Assembly (NCBI GenBank): GCA_041583495.1
Contig: JBFHFS010000001.1
Coordinates: forward strand, 62,001 to 126,000
DNA from: JBFHFS01 sp041583495
GTDB taxonomy: Bacteria; Bacteroidota; Bacteroidia; Bacteroidales; Marinilabiliaceae
Reading direction: 5' to 3'
DNA length: 64,000 bases
The position numbers and the translations under genes were made by a program. How positions within the stretch are numbered: position 1 is the first letter of the stretch; every line of letters starts with the position of its first letter. Below, piece after piece: positions 1 to 8,958 of this stretch. Under the pieces are notes generated by a model. The model was not told where the DNA came from and did not search any database. It was given only the letters and a program-made list of their open reading frames with translations.

Positions 1-1085
1 AGTTTCAGGGGTTCCACGATTTTCAGTTTCATTTTATCGGGCAAACCGCCTACATTATGATGCGATTTAATAGTCGCCGAGGGACCATTCACCGAAATGG
101 ATTCAATAACATCGGGATAAATCGTTCCCTGAGCCAGCCATTTAACATCCTGAATTTTATGGGCCTCAGCATCAAAAACCTCAATAAAAGCGTTTCCAAT
201 CACTCTTCTTTTATGTTCGGGATCTGAAATCCCTTTCAGAGCGTTCAGGAAATGATCGCGGGCATTCACGCCAATCACATTCAATCCCATGTGCTGGTAC
301 GAGTCCAACACCTTCTCATATTCATTTTTACGCAACAAACCATTATCCACAAAGATACAAACCAGTTGTTTTCCAACTGCTTTGTGCAACAACATGGCAG
401 CCACCGAACTATCCACGCCACCGGAGAGGCCCAATAAAACCTTGTCCTGTCCAAGGGTTGCCTGAAGCGACTTAACCGTATCGCCAATGAAGGATACAGG
501 GGTCCAGCTACGATCGCAATTACAGATATCGCTCACAAAATTTGTCAGAATCTGCAACCCCTGGGTAGAGTGATATACCTCAGGGTGAAACTGAATACCA
601 TAAGTATCCTCCCCCTCAATATGATAACCGGCCACATTCACATCACCGGTACTGGCAATGATTTTAAAATTATCGGGTAATTTCATGATGGTATCGCCAT
701 GCGACATCCAAACCTGACTTCCCTGGTCAACCTCCCTGAAAAGCTTACTGGACTTATCGATATATTGAAGGTTTGCACGACCATACTCCCTGGTATCGGA
801 GGCTTCTACAAGGCCGCCATTCGTATTGGCCATAAATTGTGCTCCGTAACAGATACCCAACAAGGGGATTTTCCCTTTAATGAGACTCAAATCGGGCATG
901 GGAGAGTTTGCATCCCGAACACTGGACGGGCTTCCGGAAAGAACAACCCCTTTAACCGATTCATCGGGCTCGGGAAAATGATTAAATGGATATATCTCAC
1001 AATAGGCATCCAACTCTCGGATACGTCTGGCTATCAATTGAGTGTACTGAGAGCCGAAATCTAGAATCATTATTTTTTCCTGCAT
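1..1085 (-). CDS. guaA: GMP synthase (glutamine-hydrolysing), C-terminus cut by window edge
   Basis: The enzyme converts XMP to GMP using glutamine and ATP, the last step of GMP synthesis. I translated it from the minus strand. The N-terminal class I glutaminase domain starts MILDFGSQYTQ. It has the nucleophile motif GICYGAQ (Cys79 counted from the ATG at 1085) and the QFHPE histidine/glutamate pair. The ATP-pyrophosphatase P-loop follows as LSGGVDSS. About 361 codons are visible of the roughly 510 usual for the family, so the XMP-binding dimerisation domain lies outside the window. The start at 1085 gives MQEKIM; an internal ATG at 1070 directly before the conserved ILDFGSQ is an alternative. 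Identification is secure; only the start is uncertain. Confidence 0.96.
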   Translation of the reverse strand, partial: MQEKIMILDFGSQYTQLIARRIRELDAYCEIYPFNHFPEPDESVKGVVLSGSPSSVRDANSPMPDLSLIKGKIPLLGICYGAQFMANTNGGLVEASDTREYGRANLQYIDKSSKLFREVDQGSQVWMSHGDTIMKLPDNFKIIASTGDVNVAGYHIEGEDTYGIQFHPEVYHSTQGLQILTNFVSDICNCDRSWTPVSFIGDTVKSLQATLGQDKVLLGLSGGVDSSVAAMLLHKAVGKQLVCIFVDNGLLRKNEYEKVLDSYQHMGLNVIGVNARDHFLNALKGISDPEHKRRVIGNAFIEVFDAEAHKIQDVKWLAQGTIYPDVIESISVNGPSATIKSHHNVGGLPDKMKLKIVEPLK

Positions 1086-1427
1086 CTAAACCGGTTTTTT
1101 TATCTGTTTAAATTTTACTTTCAGTTGTCAAATGGAACTCACAAGTAAATTTTCATCTCCGAATAAGGTTCAGAGCAAGCCGGGCAACGCCCATAAAAAG
1201 CCGGGACCAGTTGGGTTCAACTTTTTATTAAAATTTACATTGCTGCCCCTTTTTGCGGGGCTCGTTTCACGTTATAAAAAAGAACGCTACAAATATAGTC
1301 AGAAAACCTCTGTTTTAAATTCATTTTGGAGGATTCATTGTTCGTCGCCAGACACACCACCATACAAATCCTCGTTTCTTTTACTGCCAATCAAACAAGA
1401 CCATCTTCATTCCACAGAGCAGCATAA
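1086..1427. other. Intergenic region between guaA and rnz
   Basis: This 342-bp stretch has no gene I can support. It holds the candidate promoter at 1290-1297 and a short GC-rich inverted repeat (GCCCC/GGGGC arms around 1246-1262). A plus-strand reading frame at 1132-1446 lacks recognisable protein character. No terminator for rnz is evident. Confidence 0.5.
1290..1297 (-). promoter_or_regulatory. Candidate -7 element upstream of guaA
   Basis: The minus strand reads TATATTTG, a perfect match to the Bacteroidota TAnnTTTG element. Transcription from here would run towards guaA and give a leader of about 200 nt. No clear -33 TTTG lies 19-21 bp upstream, so support is only moderate. Confidence 0.35.
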
Positions 1428-2348
1428 TCATTTTCGGTCAACCTGAAAAACTCTTCCTTCGATGGCCAGGGAGGTATTCTCAAAGACCACCCGTGCCTCC
1501 TCTTCGAATTGTTTAAGATTTCGGTAACGGGAAGAAAAATGGCCTATAATCAACTGGCGCACCTTTGCTTTTTGGGCGATCACAGCTGCCTGCCGGGCGG
1601 TGGAATGAAACGTTTTTTCGGCCAACACTTCCATCTCAGACAAAAAAGTAGACTCATGATAGAGCAGATCAACTCCTTTTATCTGAGGAATAATGGCTTC
1701 GCTGTATCGGGTATCCGTACAAAACGCATAGGAACGAGGCCTGGGTGGATCGAAGGTTAACAGCTTATTTGAGATAACCTCTCCCTGGGGAGTAACAAAA
1801 TCCTCACCCAATTTCACTCTGGGGAGCCATTTTAGGGGCACCTGATAAAAATCGGCCATGGGTTTATTTACGGCTCTTTCGCCCTCTTTTTCTTTAAAAA
1901 TAAAACCCACAGTAGGCACCCTGTGAATCAGCGGCACCGTGGTCACGGTCATTTTATCGTCCTCATAAATCAAGCCCGGAGTATCATTCAGGAAGGAATG
2001 AAAATTAACCTGATAGGGCAAGTTGGGATTAAAGAAGGCAATCTGAGGCTTCAAAAGAGTCTCCAGATCGGGATGAGCGTAAATATTAAGGTCTGAAGTC
2101 CGCCCCAGCAATCCTAAAGTAGAGATCAGACCCGGCAAACCATACACATGGTCGCCGTGCAAATGAGATATAAATATATGATTGATTCGGCCAAACCGCA
2201 CCTTATTTTTGCGCAGCTGCAACTGGGTCCCCTCACCACAATCTATTAAAAAAAACCGCTCAGATACATTGAGCACCTGAGCGGTTGGGTTTCGTTCCGA
2301 TGTGGGAAGCGCTGAATTACTGCCAAGCACAGTAACAGAAAACGTCAT
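1428..2348 (-). CDS. rnz: Ribonuclease Z
   Basis: This is the tRNA 3'-processing endonuclease of the metallo-beta-lactamase fold. The 306 residues match the usual length of the short bacterial form. The zinc-binding motif HLHGDH is at residues 62-67. The N-terminus (TVLGSNSALP, then LIDCGEGTQLQL) and the C-terminal IGHFSSRY segment are characteristic. It lies 5 bp downstream of the STAS gene and is probably the last gene of an rpsA-STAS-rnz operon. tRNA-Asp copy 3 in this window has no encoded CCA, so it would need 3'-end maturation of the kind this enzyme performs. Confidence is high. Confidence 0.95.
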   Translation of the reverse strand: MTFSVTVLGSNSALPTSERNPTAQVLNVSERFFLIDCGEGTQLQLRKNKVRFGRINHIFISHLHGDHVYGLPGLISTLGLLGRTSDLNIYAHPDLETLLKPQIAFFNPNLPYQVNFHSFLNDTPGLIYEDDKMTVTTVPLIHRVPTVGFIFKEKEGERAVNKPMADFYQVPLKWLPRVKLGEDFVTPQGEVISNKLLTFDPPRPRSYAFCTDTRYSEAIIPQIKGVDLLYHESTFLSEMEVLAEKTFHSTARQAAVIAQKAKVRQLIIGHFSSRYRNLKQFEEEARVVFENTSLAIEGRVFQVDRK

Positions 2349-2353
2349 TAATA

Positions 2354-2719
2354 TTATTTTTTCTGAATGGCTTGTCTCATCATCTGCAATCCATCGTCGG
2401 TGGTAGGTGCAATATTCAGCACCGTATCTAGCTGCGAAACAGCTATCAACCGCTCAACTGCTGGCTGCAAACCCGACAAGACAAAAACACCATCAGCGTT
2501 TTTACACAATCGGTTGGCCACAAGAATGGAACTTAAGCCTGATGAATCGCAATAACTGCTTTTGCTCAGATCGAGAAGGATATTTTTTTCACCATTACCG
2601 GCCAAAAGTACCATCTCCGACTTAAGAGTGGGGGCAATATTGGTATCCAGTTTCTCTTTAAGAACCTGTACCAAAATAAATCCATCTAGCTTATCAATTT
2701 TTAAGTCCATTATTGTCAA
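2354..2719 (-). CDS. STAS-domain protein (anti-sigma factor antagonist-like)
   Basis: The 121 residues form a single STAS domain of the SpoIIAA/RsbV type. The segment around residues 52-65 (DLSKSSYCDSSGLS) carries the conserved DSSG where the phosphorylated serine lies in anti-anti-sigma factors. Such proteins bind an anti-sigma kinase and release a sigma factor when unphosphorylated. No anti-sigma kinase, PP2C phosphatase or sigma factor is encoded in this window, so the partner is unknown. The gene sits between rpsA (19 bp) and rnz (5 bp) and is almost certainly co-transcribed with them. A start at the fourth codon (2710) is also possible. Confidence 0.87.
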   Translation of the reverse strand: MTIMDLKIDKLDGFILVQVLKEKLDTNIAPTLKSEMVLLAGNGEKNILLDLSKSSYCDSSGLSSILVANRLCKNADGVFVLSGLQPAVERLIAVSQLDTVLNIAPTTDDGLQMMRQAIQKK

Positions 2720-2738
2720 CCCCTTTTATATTGTTAGA

Positions 2739-4613
2739 CTATTGATTATCGTCTTTCGACTTCTTCTCATTGGCTTCCATTTGGTCTTTCAATGCGGCCA
2801 AATCGGAAATATCTCCAAGAGTGGTTTTCTCAAGACTATCTTTCAACTTTTTAACCCCCTTCTTGGTGGTTTTTGCCTGAGTTTTTTTAGCTGTTTGCTC
2901 TTCAGTTTTCTTTCCATCTTCGAATACACGTGAATGGGAAAGAATGATTCGCTTACCGCCTTTATTGAACTCAATCACTTTGAAAGGAAGCTTCTCATCG
3001 CCTTTTGCCTGGGTTCCATCTTCTTTAACCAGGTGACGTGGAGTAGCAAATCCTTCAACACCGTAAGGTAATGCAATTACCGCACCTTTTTCGAAAATGT
3101 CAACAATTGTTCCTTCATGAATTGAATCTACTGAGAAAATTGTTTCAAACACTTCCCATGGATTCTCTTCTAACTGTTTGTGGCCAAGGCTCAAACGACG
3201 GTTAGCTTTGTCGATTTCCAAAACAACAACTTCGATGTCGTTTCCTACAGCCGTGAATTCGGCCGGATGTTTCACCTTCTTAGTCCATGAAAGATCAGAG
3301 ATGTGAATCAATCCGTCGATACCTTCTTCAATTTCAACAAACACACCAAAGTTAGTAAAGTTACGCACTTTAGCAGTATGCTGACTGGCTACAGGATATC
3401 TTTCTTCGATGTTGTCCCATGGATCGGGTTTGAGTTGCTTCATACCCAGAGACATTTTCCGGTCTTCGCGATCGAGCGTCAAAACCATTGCCTCAACTTC
3501 ATCGCCAACCTTCAGGAAGTCCTGTGCACTACGCAAATGCTGCGACCATGACATTTCAGAAACGTGAATCAAGCCTTCTACACCAGGTGCAATTTCAACA
3601 AAAGCACCATAATCAGCCATCACAACCACACGTCCTTTGAGGATGTCCCCAATTTTCAGTTCAGAATCCAGTGAATCCCACGGATGAGCAGTGAGTTGTT
3701 TTAAGCCAAGAGCAATACGTTTTTTCTCGTCATCAAAGTCAAGAATAACCACATTAAGCTTCTGGTCTAACTGAACAATCTCTTCGGGGTGTGATACACG
3801 TCCCCATGAGAGATCGGTAATATGGATAAGACCATCTACACCGCCCAGGTCGATAAATACACCATAGGAAGTGATGTTTTTGACGGTTCCTTCCAGGACT
3901 TGTCCTTTTTCCAACTTGGAAATAATTTCTTTCTTCTGCTGCTCCAGTTCGGCTTCGATCAAAGCTTTGTGGGAAACAACAACATTTTTGAATTCAGGGT
4001 TTATTTTAACCACCTTAAATTCCATGGTTTTACCCACGTACATATCGTAATCGCGAATAGGCTTCACATCGATCTGCGAACCGGGAAGGAAAGCCTCAAT
4101 TCCGAATACGTCAACAATCATACCTCCTTTGGTACGACACTTGATGAATCCTTTGATAACCTCATCTTTCTCAAGGGCTTCGTTAACACGATCCCAGGAA
4201 CGGAGAGCACGGGCTTTTTTATGTGAAAGCACCAACTGACCTTTTTTGTCCTCCTGGTTCTCCACAAAAACTTCTACCGTGTCGCCAACTTTCAATTCGG
4301 GGTTGTAACGAAATTCGTTACGGCTAACAACACCATCGGATTTAAATCCAATGTTAATAACGACTTCACGCTTATTCATTGCAATGACTTCGCCTTCGAG
4401 CACCTCTTTTTCGGAGATGGTTGACAAAGTGTCGTCGTACATTTTTTCCAGATCTGCCTTATTGGAACTTTCATCGGAAACTTCGTCGTTTTCGAACATG
4501 TCCCAGTCAAAATCTGAATCGGCCGTTTCTACCACAGTAGCCTGCGGGGCCTTTGCTTTTACTTCAGGAGTCTTTGCTTCCTGCTCCTGAAAATCTTCTT
4601 CTAATTCTGCCAT
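2739..4613 (-). CDS. rpsA: 30S ribosomal protein S1
   Basis: This is the mRNA-binding S1 protein of the small ribosomal subunit. The 624-residue protein has an acidic N-terminal extension of about 70 residues, then a series of S1 (OB-fold) RNA-binding domains. The best preserved repeat the pattern GxVxxxxxYGxFVxxxxGVxGLIHxSDLSW, near residues 235-310, 320-395 and 405-480. The C-terminus is a lysine-rich tail. It is the first gene of an apparent operon with the STAS gene and rnz, and a candidate promoter lies about 55 bp upstream. In Bacteroidota, which largely lack Shine-Dalgarno sites, S1 is expected to be important for initiation. Confidence 0.96.
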   Translation of the reverse strand: MAELEEDFQEQEAKTPEVKAKAPQATVVETADSDFDWDMFENDEVSDESSNKADLEKMYDDTLSTISEKEVLEGEVIAMNKREVVINIGFKSDGVVSRNEFRYNPELKVGDTVEVFVENQEDKKGQLVLSHKKARALRSWDRVNEALEKDEVIKGFIKCRTKGGMIVDVFGIEAFLPGSQIDVKPIRDYDMYVGKTMEFKVVKINPEFKNVVVSHKALIEAELEQQKKEIISKLEKGQVLEGTVKNITSYGVFIDLGGVDGLIHITDLSWGRVSHPEEIVQLDQKLNVVILDFDDEKKRIALGLKQLTAHPWDSLDSELKIGDILKGRVVVMADYGAFVEIAPGVEGLIHVSEMSWSQHLRSAQDFLKVGDEVEAMVLTLDREDRKMSLGMKQLKPDPWDNIEERYPVASQHTAKVRNFTNFGVFVEIEEGIDGLIHISDLSWTKKVKHPAEFTAVGNDIEVVVLEIDKANRRLSLGHKQLEENPWEVFETIFSVDSIHEGTIVDIFEKGAVIALPYGVEGFATPRHLVKEDGTQAKGDEKLPFKVIEFNKGGKRIILSHSRVFEDGKKTEEQTAKKTQAKTTKKGVKKLKDSLEKTTLGDISDLAALKDQMEANEKKSKDDNQ

Positions 4614-4668
4614 TTAATAACGTTCTCTTAAATTAAGTAGTTAGACATTATATTGATAAAAAACAGTG

Positions 4669-4676
4669 CAAAAATA
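4669..4676 (-). promoter_or_regulatory. Candidate -7 promoter element for rpsA operon
   Basis: The minus strand reads TATTTTTG, a perfect TAnnTTTG match, about 55 bp upstream of the rpsA start. A clear -33 TTTG at the expected spacing is not seen. Confidence 0.5.
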
Positions 4677-4827
4677 GGAACTTTTTCAGACATTATAGCC
4701 AGGAACCAATTAATTTTCTCATTTTGAACATGTAAATAGGCCATTCCTTAGAATAGTTTAAGAAAATCAAAAAAGTGTTGCACGCCTCAGCAGGAAACGC
4801 CAACTTTATAAGAACCATTTTTTTTGA

Positions 4828-4835
4828 TAATTTTG
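4828..4835 (+). promoter_or_regulatory. Candidate -7 promoter element for ugd
   Basis: TAATTTTG matches the Bacteroidota TAnnTTTG consensus. TTTA, one base off the -33 TTTG, lies 19 bp upstream. The element is 57 bp before the chosen ugd start, which supports a start at 4893 rather than at the far upstream ATG at 4824. Confidence 0.5.
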
Positions 4836-4892
4836 GTCCTTCCTTTGGAAGAACACCCGGACATTTTAATAATAGTAAAAAACTTTATGCCA

Positions 4893-6227
4893 ATGAAAAT
4901 TTCTATAGTAGGCACCGGATATGTTGGCCTGGTAACGGGGACTTGTTTCTCAGACACCGGGGTCAACGTAACCTGTATAGACATTGACCCAAAAAAAATA
5001 AATAATCTCAAAAACGGCATTGTTCCCATTTACGAACCCGGACTGGAGGCCATGATCAAAAAAAATGTGGAAAAGGGCAGACTCCATTTTACCACAAACA
5101 TTAAAGAAAACCTGGATCAGGCTGAAGTGGTATTCATAGCTGTTGGCACGCCCCCTGGCGAAGATGGCGGGGCGGACCTCAGCCATGTACTGGAGGTGGC
5201 CCGGCAAATTGGCCGCAACATGGATAACCACCTGGTGGTGGTAACCAAAAGTACTGTTCCCATTGGAACCGCCAAGAAAGTTAAGGCCGCGATTCTGGAA
5301 GAACTTCGGATTCGCCAGTTGGAAATCCCCTTTGAGGTGGCCTCCAATCCGGAATTCCTGAAAGAAGGCAGCGCCATCGACGATTTCCTGAAACCCGACC
5401 GCATCGTGGTGGGGACCGATTCGGATGAAGCCGAGAAAGTCATGCGCCGACTCTATAAGCCCTTTCTGCTGAACAATCACCCCATTCTTTTCATGGATAT
5501 CCCCTCGGCCGAACTGACCAAATACGCCGCCAATGCCATGCTGGCCACCAAAATCAGCTTCATGAACGACATGGCCAACTTGTGTGAACTGGTTGGTGCC
5601 GACATTGAAATGGTTCGTAATGGCATTGGAACCGATAACCGCATTGGCCCCAAATTTATCTATCCTGGTATCGGCTATGGGGGAAGCTGTTTCCCCAAAG
5701 ATGTTAAAGCAATAATCCGAACGGCTCAGGAATTCAACTATCCCCTGCGATTGCTCGAGGCGGTAGAAGATATTAACAAGGACCAAAAGAGAGTGTTGGT
5801 CTCCAAAATAAAAAACTACTTTAATAATCAACTGGAAGGAAAAACCTTTGCAGTATGGGGCCTGGCCTTTAAACCCAATACCGATGATATGCGTGAAGCC
5901 CCCTCGGAGGTCATCATTCGGGAACTGATCGCTGCCGGTGCCAGGGTTAAAGCCTACGACCCGGTTGCCATGAAGGAGTCTAAAAAGATTTTTAATAGCG
6001 AGATCGAATACGGAGAAGACCCTTACGACGTGCTTATCGACGCAGATGCCTTGCTGCTCATCACAGAGTGGCCGGAATTCCGGATTCTAAACTTTAAAGT
6101 AATGGAGAAGCTGATGAGTCACAAAGCCGTATTCGATGGCCGTAACATATACGATTCCAAAGAGATGGCCGAAAACGGATTCGACTACTTTGGTATTGGT
6201 CGCACCTTCCCAAACGAAAACAGATAA
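4893..6227 (+). CDS. ugd: UDP-glucose 6-dehydrogenase
   Basis: It oxidises UDP-glucose to UDP-glucuronate with two NAD+. The start at 4893 gives MKISIVGTGYVGLVTG, the normal beginning of the family with the GxGxxG NAD-binding loop. The reading frame is open upstream to 4824, but those residues do not resemble the family. The catalytic cysteine is Cys266 in GGSCFPKD, and the C-terminal UDP-binding domain includes AFKPNTDDMREAPS. The protein is 444 residues. The next gene, 5 bp downstream, encodes UDP-glucuronate decarboxylase, so the product is probably channelled to UDP-xylose. Confidence 0.95.
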   Translation: MKISIVGTGYVGLVTGTCFSDTGVNVTCIDIDPKKINNLKNGIVPIYEPGLEAMIKKNVEKGRLHFTTNIKENLDQAEVVFIAVGTPPGEDGGADLSHVLEVARQIGRNMDNHLVVVTKSTVPIGTAKKVKAAILEELRIRQLEIPFEVASNPEFLKEGSAIDDFLKPDRIVVGTDSDEAEKVMRRLYKPFLLNNHPILFMDIPSAELTKYAANAMLATKISFMNDMANLCELVGADIEMVRNGIGTDNRIGPKFIYPGIGYGGSCFPKDVKAIIRTAQEFNYPLRLLEAVEDINKDQKRVLVSKIKNYFNNQLEGKTFAVWGLAFKPNTDDMREAPSEVIIRELIAAGARVKAYDPVAMKESKKIFNSEIEYGEDPYDVLIDADALLLITEWPEFRILNFKVMEKLMSHKAVFDGRNIYDSKEMAENGFDYFGIGRTFPNENR

Positions 6228-6232
6228 CTGTT

Positions 6233-7180
6233 ATGAAACGAATATTAGTGACCGGTGGAGCTGGCTTCATCGGCTCCCACCTATGTGACCGCCTAATAAA
6301 AGAGGGCAATGATGTCATTTGCCTGGACAACTATTTTACCGGTTCCAAGGTAAACATCGAACACCTGATGGGCCATCCATTTTTTGAGCTGATAAGGCAC
6401 GACGTCACCCACTCCTATTATGCCGAGGTGGACGAGATCTACAATCTGGCTTGCCCTGCCTCGCCCGTCCACTATCAGTACAACCCCATCAAAACGATCA
6501 AAACGTCGGTGATGGGAGCCATAAATATGCTTGGTCTGGCTAAACGAGTCCACGCCAGGGTGCTCCAGGCATCCACCAGCGAAGTCTACGGCGATCCGCT
6601 CATCCACCCGCAACCGGAAGATTACTGGGGCAATGTGAATCCCATTGGCGTCCGGTCCTGCTATGATGAGGGCAAACGATGTGCCGAAAGTCTTTTTTTT
6701 AACTACAACCGGCAAAACAACGTCGATATTAAGGTGGTTCGCATCTTCAACACCTATGGCCCGCGAATGCATCCGAACGACGGTCGTGTTGTCTCAAACT
6801 TTATCGTTCAGGCACTCAAGGGGCAGCCCATAACTATTTTTGGCGATGGCAACCAAACCCGAAGCTTCCAATATGTGGATGACCTCCTGGAAGGAATGTT
6901 GAGAATGATGGATACCCGCGAGGATTTCATCGGGCCGGTTAACTTGGGCAACCCAAATGAATTTTCGATTCTGGAACTGGCCAGGGAGGTTATTGACCTG
7001 ACCAACTCAAAATCGAAGATTACCTATCAGCCTCTTCCCCAGGACGATCCCATTCAACGCCAACCCGACATTACCCTGGCCCGCAAAGAGCTCAATAACT
7101 GGGAACCTAAAATACAGTTAAGAGAAGGCCTTGGAAAAACCATTGAATATTTCGATCAACTGCTTCAGACTGAAAAATAA
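6233..7180 (+). CDS. uxs: UDP-glucuronate decarboxylase (UDP-xylose synthase)
   Basis: This extended short-chain dehydrogenase/reductase decarboxylates UDP-glucuronate to UDP-xylose. The NAD loop is GGAGFIGSH at the N-terminus. The catalytic pair is Tyr144/Lys148 in SCYDEGKR. UXS-type signatures are present: NLACPASPVHYQ, STSEVYGDP, HPQPEDYWGNVNP and VRIFNTYGPRM. The 315-residue length fits UXS and is shorter than a typical dTDP-glucose 4,6-dehydratase (RfbB, about 350), which lacks these motifs. It overlaps no neighbour but follows ugd by 5 bp, so the two are probably translated from one message. Confidence 0.92.
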   Translation: MKRILVTGGAGFIGSHLCDRLIKEGNDVICLDNYFTGSKVNIEHLMGHPFFELIRHDVTHSYYAEVDEIYNLACPASPVHYQYNPIKTIKTSVMGAINMLGLAKRVHARVLQASTSEVYGDPLIHPQPEDYWGNVNPIGVRSCYDEGKRCAESLFFNYNRQNNVDIKVVRIFNTYGPRMHPNDGRVVSNFIVQALKGQPITIFGDGNQTRSFQYVDDLLEGMLRMMDTREDFIGPVNLGNPNEFSILELAREVIDLTNSKSKITYQPLPQDDPIQRQPDITLARKELNNWEPKIQLREGLGKTIEYFDQLLQTEK

Positions 7181-7271
7181 GGGGGGAACTATCCCGTGAA
7201 AAAAACCGAAAAGTTCCACAACAAAAGTACCGCCCTAACGTTGGCGATACAACTACAATAAGAACTAACAA

Positions 7272-8174
7272 ATGAAGAAGTTAAAAGGCATCATTTTAGC
7301 AGGAGGGTCAGGCACCCGCCTATATCCGGCGACTCAAAGCATCTCTAAACAGATCCTTCCGGTTTACGATAAGCCCATGATCTATTACCCGCTCTCGGTA
7401 TTGATGCTTTCGGGCATTCGGGATATCCTTATCATCTCCACACCACAGGATCTTCCCCTTTACAAACGGCTTTTAGGAACAGGAGAGCAATTGGGTCTTA
7501 GTATTCAATATGCCGAACAACCCTCTCCAGATGGTTTAGCCCAGGCATTCATCATTGGAGAGTCGTTTATTGGGGATAGCCCCGTTTGCCTTATCCTGGG
7601 CGACAACATCTTTTACGGATACGAATTCACGCAGGTACTCGAAAAGGTAGCGGGGATAACCCAAGGCGCCGTGGTATTTGGCTATTACGTTAATGATCCC
7701 CAACGCTACGGAGTAGCCCAATTTGATGACACGGGAAAGGTGATTAGCCTTGAGGAAAAGCCCAAATCTCCAAAATCGAACTACGCCATAACGGGTCTCT
7801 ATTTTTACGGGCCCGACGTGGTACAAAAGGCCAAACAACTCAAACCCAGTGACAGGGGAGAACTCGAAATCACCGATCTGAACCGCCTTTACCTCGAAGA
7901 AGGAACCCTGAGGATGAAGGTGCTGGGCCGGGGAATGGCCTGGCTCGATACAGGCACCCACGACAGCCTTCTGCAAGCCTCCAACTTTATTGCCACCATC
8001 GAAAAAAGACAGGGCTTAAAGGTGGCCTGCATCGAAGAGATTGCCTACAAAAAAGGCTATATCAATCACACTCAACTTCTTGAATTGGCAAAACCCATCA
8101 GAAAAAACGAATATGGCCTTTATCTGGAGAAAATTGCCGGGCAGGAACTTAGAAACATTCAGAATCAGCTTTAA
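7272..8174 (+). CDS. rfbA: Glucose-1-phosphate thymidylyltransferase
   Basis: It makes dTDP-glucose from dTTP and glucose-1-phosphate, the entry to dTDP-rhamnose. The N-terminal nucleotide-binding motif is LAGGSGTRLYP, followed by KQILPVYDKPMIYYPLSVLM. Also present are LGDNIFYG and the sugar-binding EEKP, plus the late WLDTGTHDSL motif. At 300 residues it is a normal-length short (RmlA) form. The gene is followed by rfbC and rfbD, but rfbB is not in this window. A 91-bp gap separates it from the UDP-xylose synthase gene. Confidence 0.95.
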   Translation: MKKLKGIILAGGSGTRLYPATQSISKQILPVYDKPMIYYPLSVLMLSGIRDILIISTPQDLPLYKRLLGTGEQLGLSIQYAEQPSPDGLAQAFIIGESFIGDSPVCLILGDNIFYGYEFTQVLEKVAGITQGAVVFGYYVNDPQRYGVAQFDDTGKVISLEEKPKSPKSNYAITGLYFYGPDVVQKAKQLKPSDRGELEITDLNRLYLEEGTLRMKVLGRGMAWLDTGTHDSLLQASNFIATIEKRQGLKVACIEEIAYKKGYINHTQLLELAKPIRKNEYGLYLEKIAGQELRNIQNQL

Positions 8175-8386
8175 TTTCAATGGCCATCAGTAAAATTCCA
8201 TTGCACGCCCTGGCCATTACTCAGAGTTTGCCCAATTAGCCGGGTGTTCGAATTATCAGGTCGAGGCCGGGGTGGAAGCCTGCCGGGAACCTGATTCGGA
8301 AACCTTTTTGGTAGAAAACCAAACCACCTAACCGGACTTTATTGACAAACCCTGCTTAACGCAGATATTTTATCTATTTTTACATT

Positions 8387-8956
8387 ATGAAGCTACACCA
8401 AACCGCCATTCCCGGCTTAATGATTATTGAACCCGATGTATTTGCCGATAATCGGGGCTACTTTCACGAGACTTACAACCTCAGCAAATATCAGGAATTG
8501 GGCATTAACATCACCTTCATTCAGGACAACAGCTCCTATTCCACCAAAGGAGTTATCCGGGGCCTTCACTATCAGCTGGAGCCCTACGCGCAAACCAAGC
8601 TGGTGCAGGCACTCAAAGGAACCATATTAGATGTGGCGGTCGATCTCAGACAGAACTCCCCCACATTCGGCAAACACCTGGCGGTGGAGCTCTCCGACAA
8701 AAACCACCTGCAGTTCTTAATACCCAGGGGCTTTGCTCATGGGTTCTCGGTACTTAGCCACGAAGCGGTCGTTTCTTACAAATGCGACAATTTATACAAC
8801 CAGGGCTCAGAGCGGGGAATTAACTTCAACGATCCTACGCTCAACATTGACTGGCAAATACCCGCAAAGGATATTAATGTTTCATCCAAAGATTTGGCGT
8901 TCCCCACTTTTAAAGAAGCCGAACGAAATTTCTTCTTTTCGGAGGAGGTGAAGTAA
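8387..8956 (+). CDS. rfbC: dTDP-4-dehydrorhamnose 3,5-epimerase
   Basis: This cupin-fold epimerase converts dTDP-4-keto-6-deoxyglucose to dTDP-4-keto-rhamnose. Family signatures are VFADNRGYFHETYN near residue 20, the catalytic histidine segment VIRGLHYQ, and the downstream IPRGFAHGFSVLS with DLRQNSPTFGK. It has 189 residues, as expected. It lies 2 bp before rfbD and after a 212-bp gap from rfbA. The sequence just before the start is AT-rich (TATTTTTA, one base off the -7 consensus), so rfbCD may have its own weak promoter. Confidence 0.95.
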   Translation: MKLHQTAIPGLMIIEPDVFADNRGYFHETYNLSKYQELGINITFIQDNSSYSTKGVIRGLHYQLEPYAQTKLVQALKGTILDVAVDLRQNSPTFGKHLAVELSDKNHLQFLIPRGFAHGFSVLSHEAVVSYKCDNLYNQGSERGINFNDPTLNIDWQIPAKDINVSSKDLAFPTFKEAERNFFFSEEVK

Positions 8957-8958
8957 TT

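Noticed and set aside
1086..1285. Purine riboswitch in the guaA leader
   Set aside because: I looked for the conserved purine-aptamer core and did not find it; only a simple GC hairpin is present.
1132..1446. A 104-codon plus-strand reading frame between guaA and rnz
   Set aside because: The sequence is not protein-like, and it overlaps the end of rnz on the other strand.
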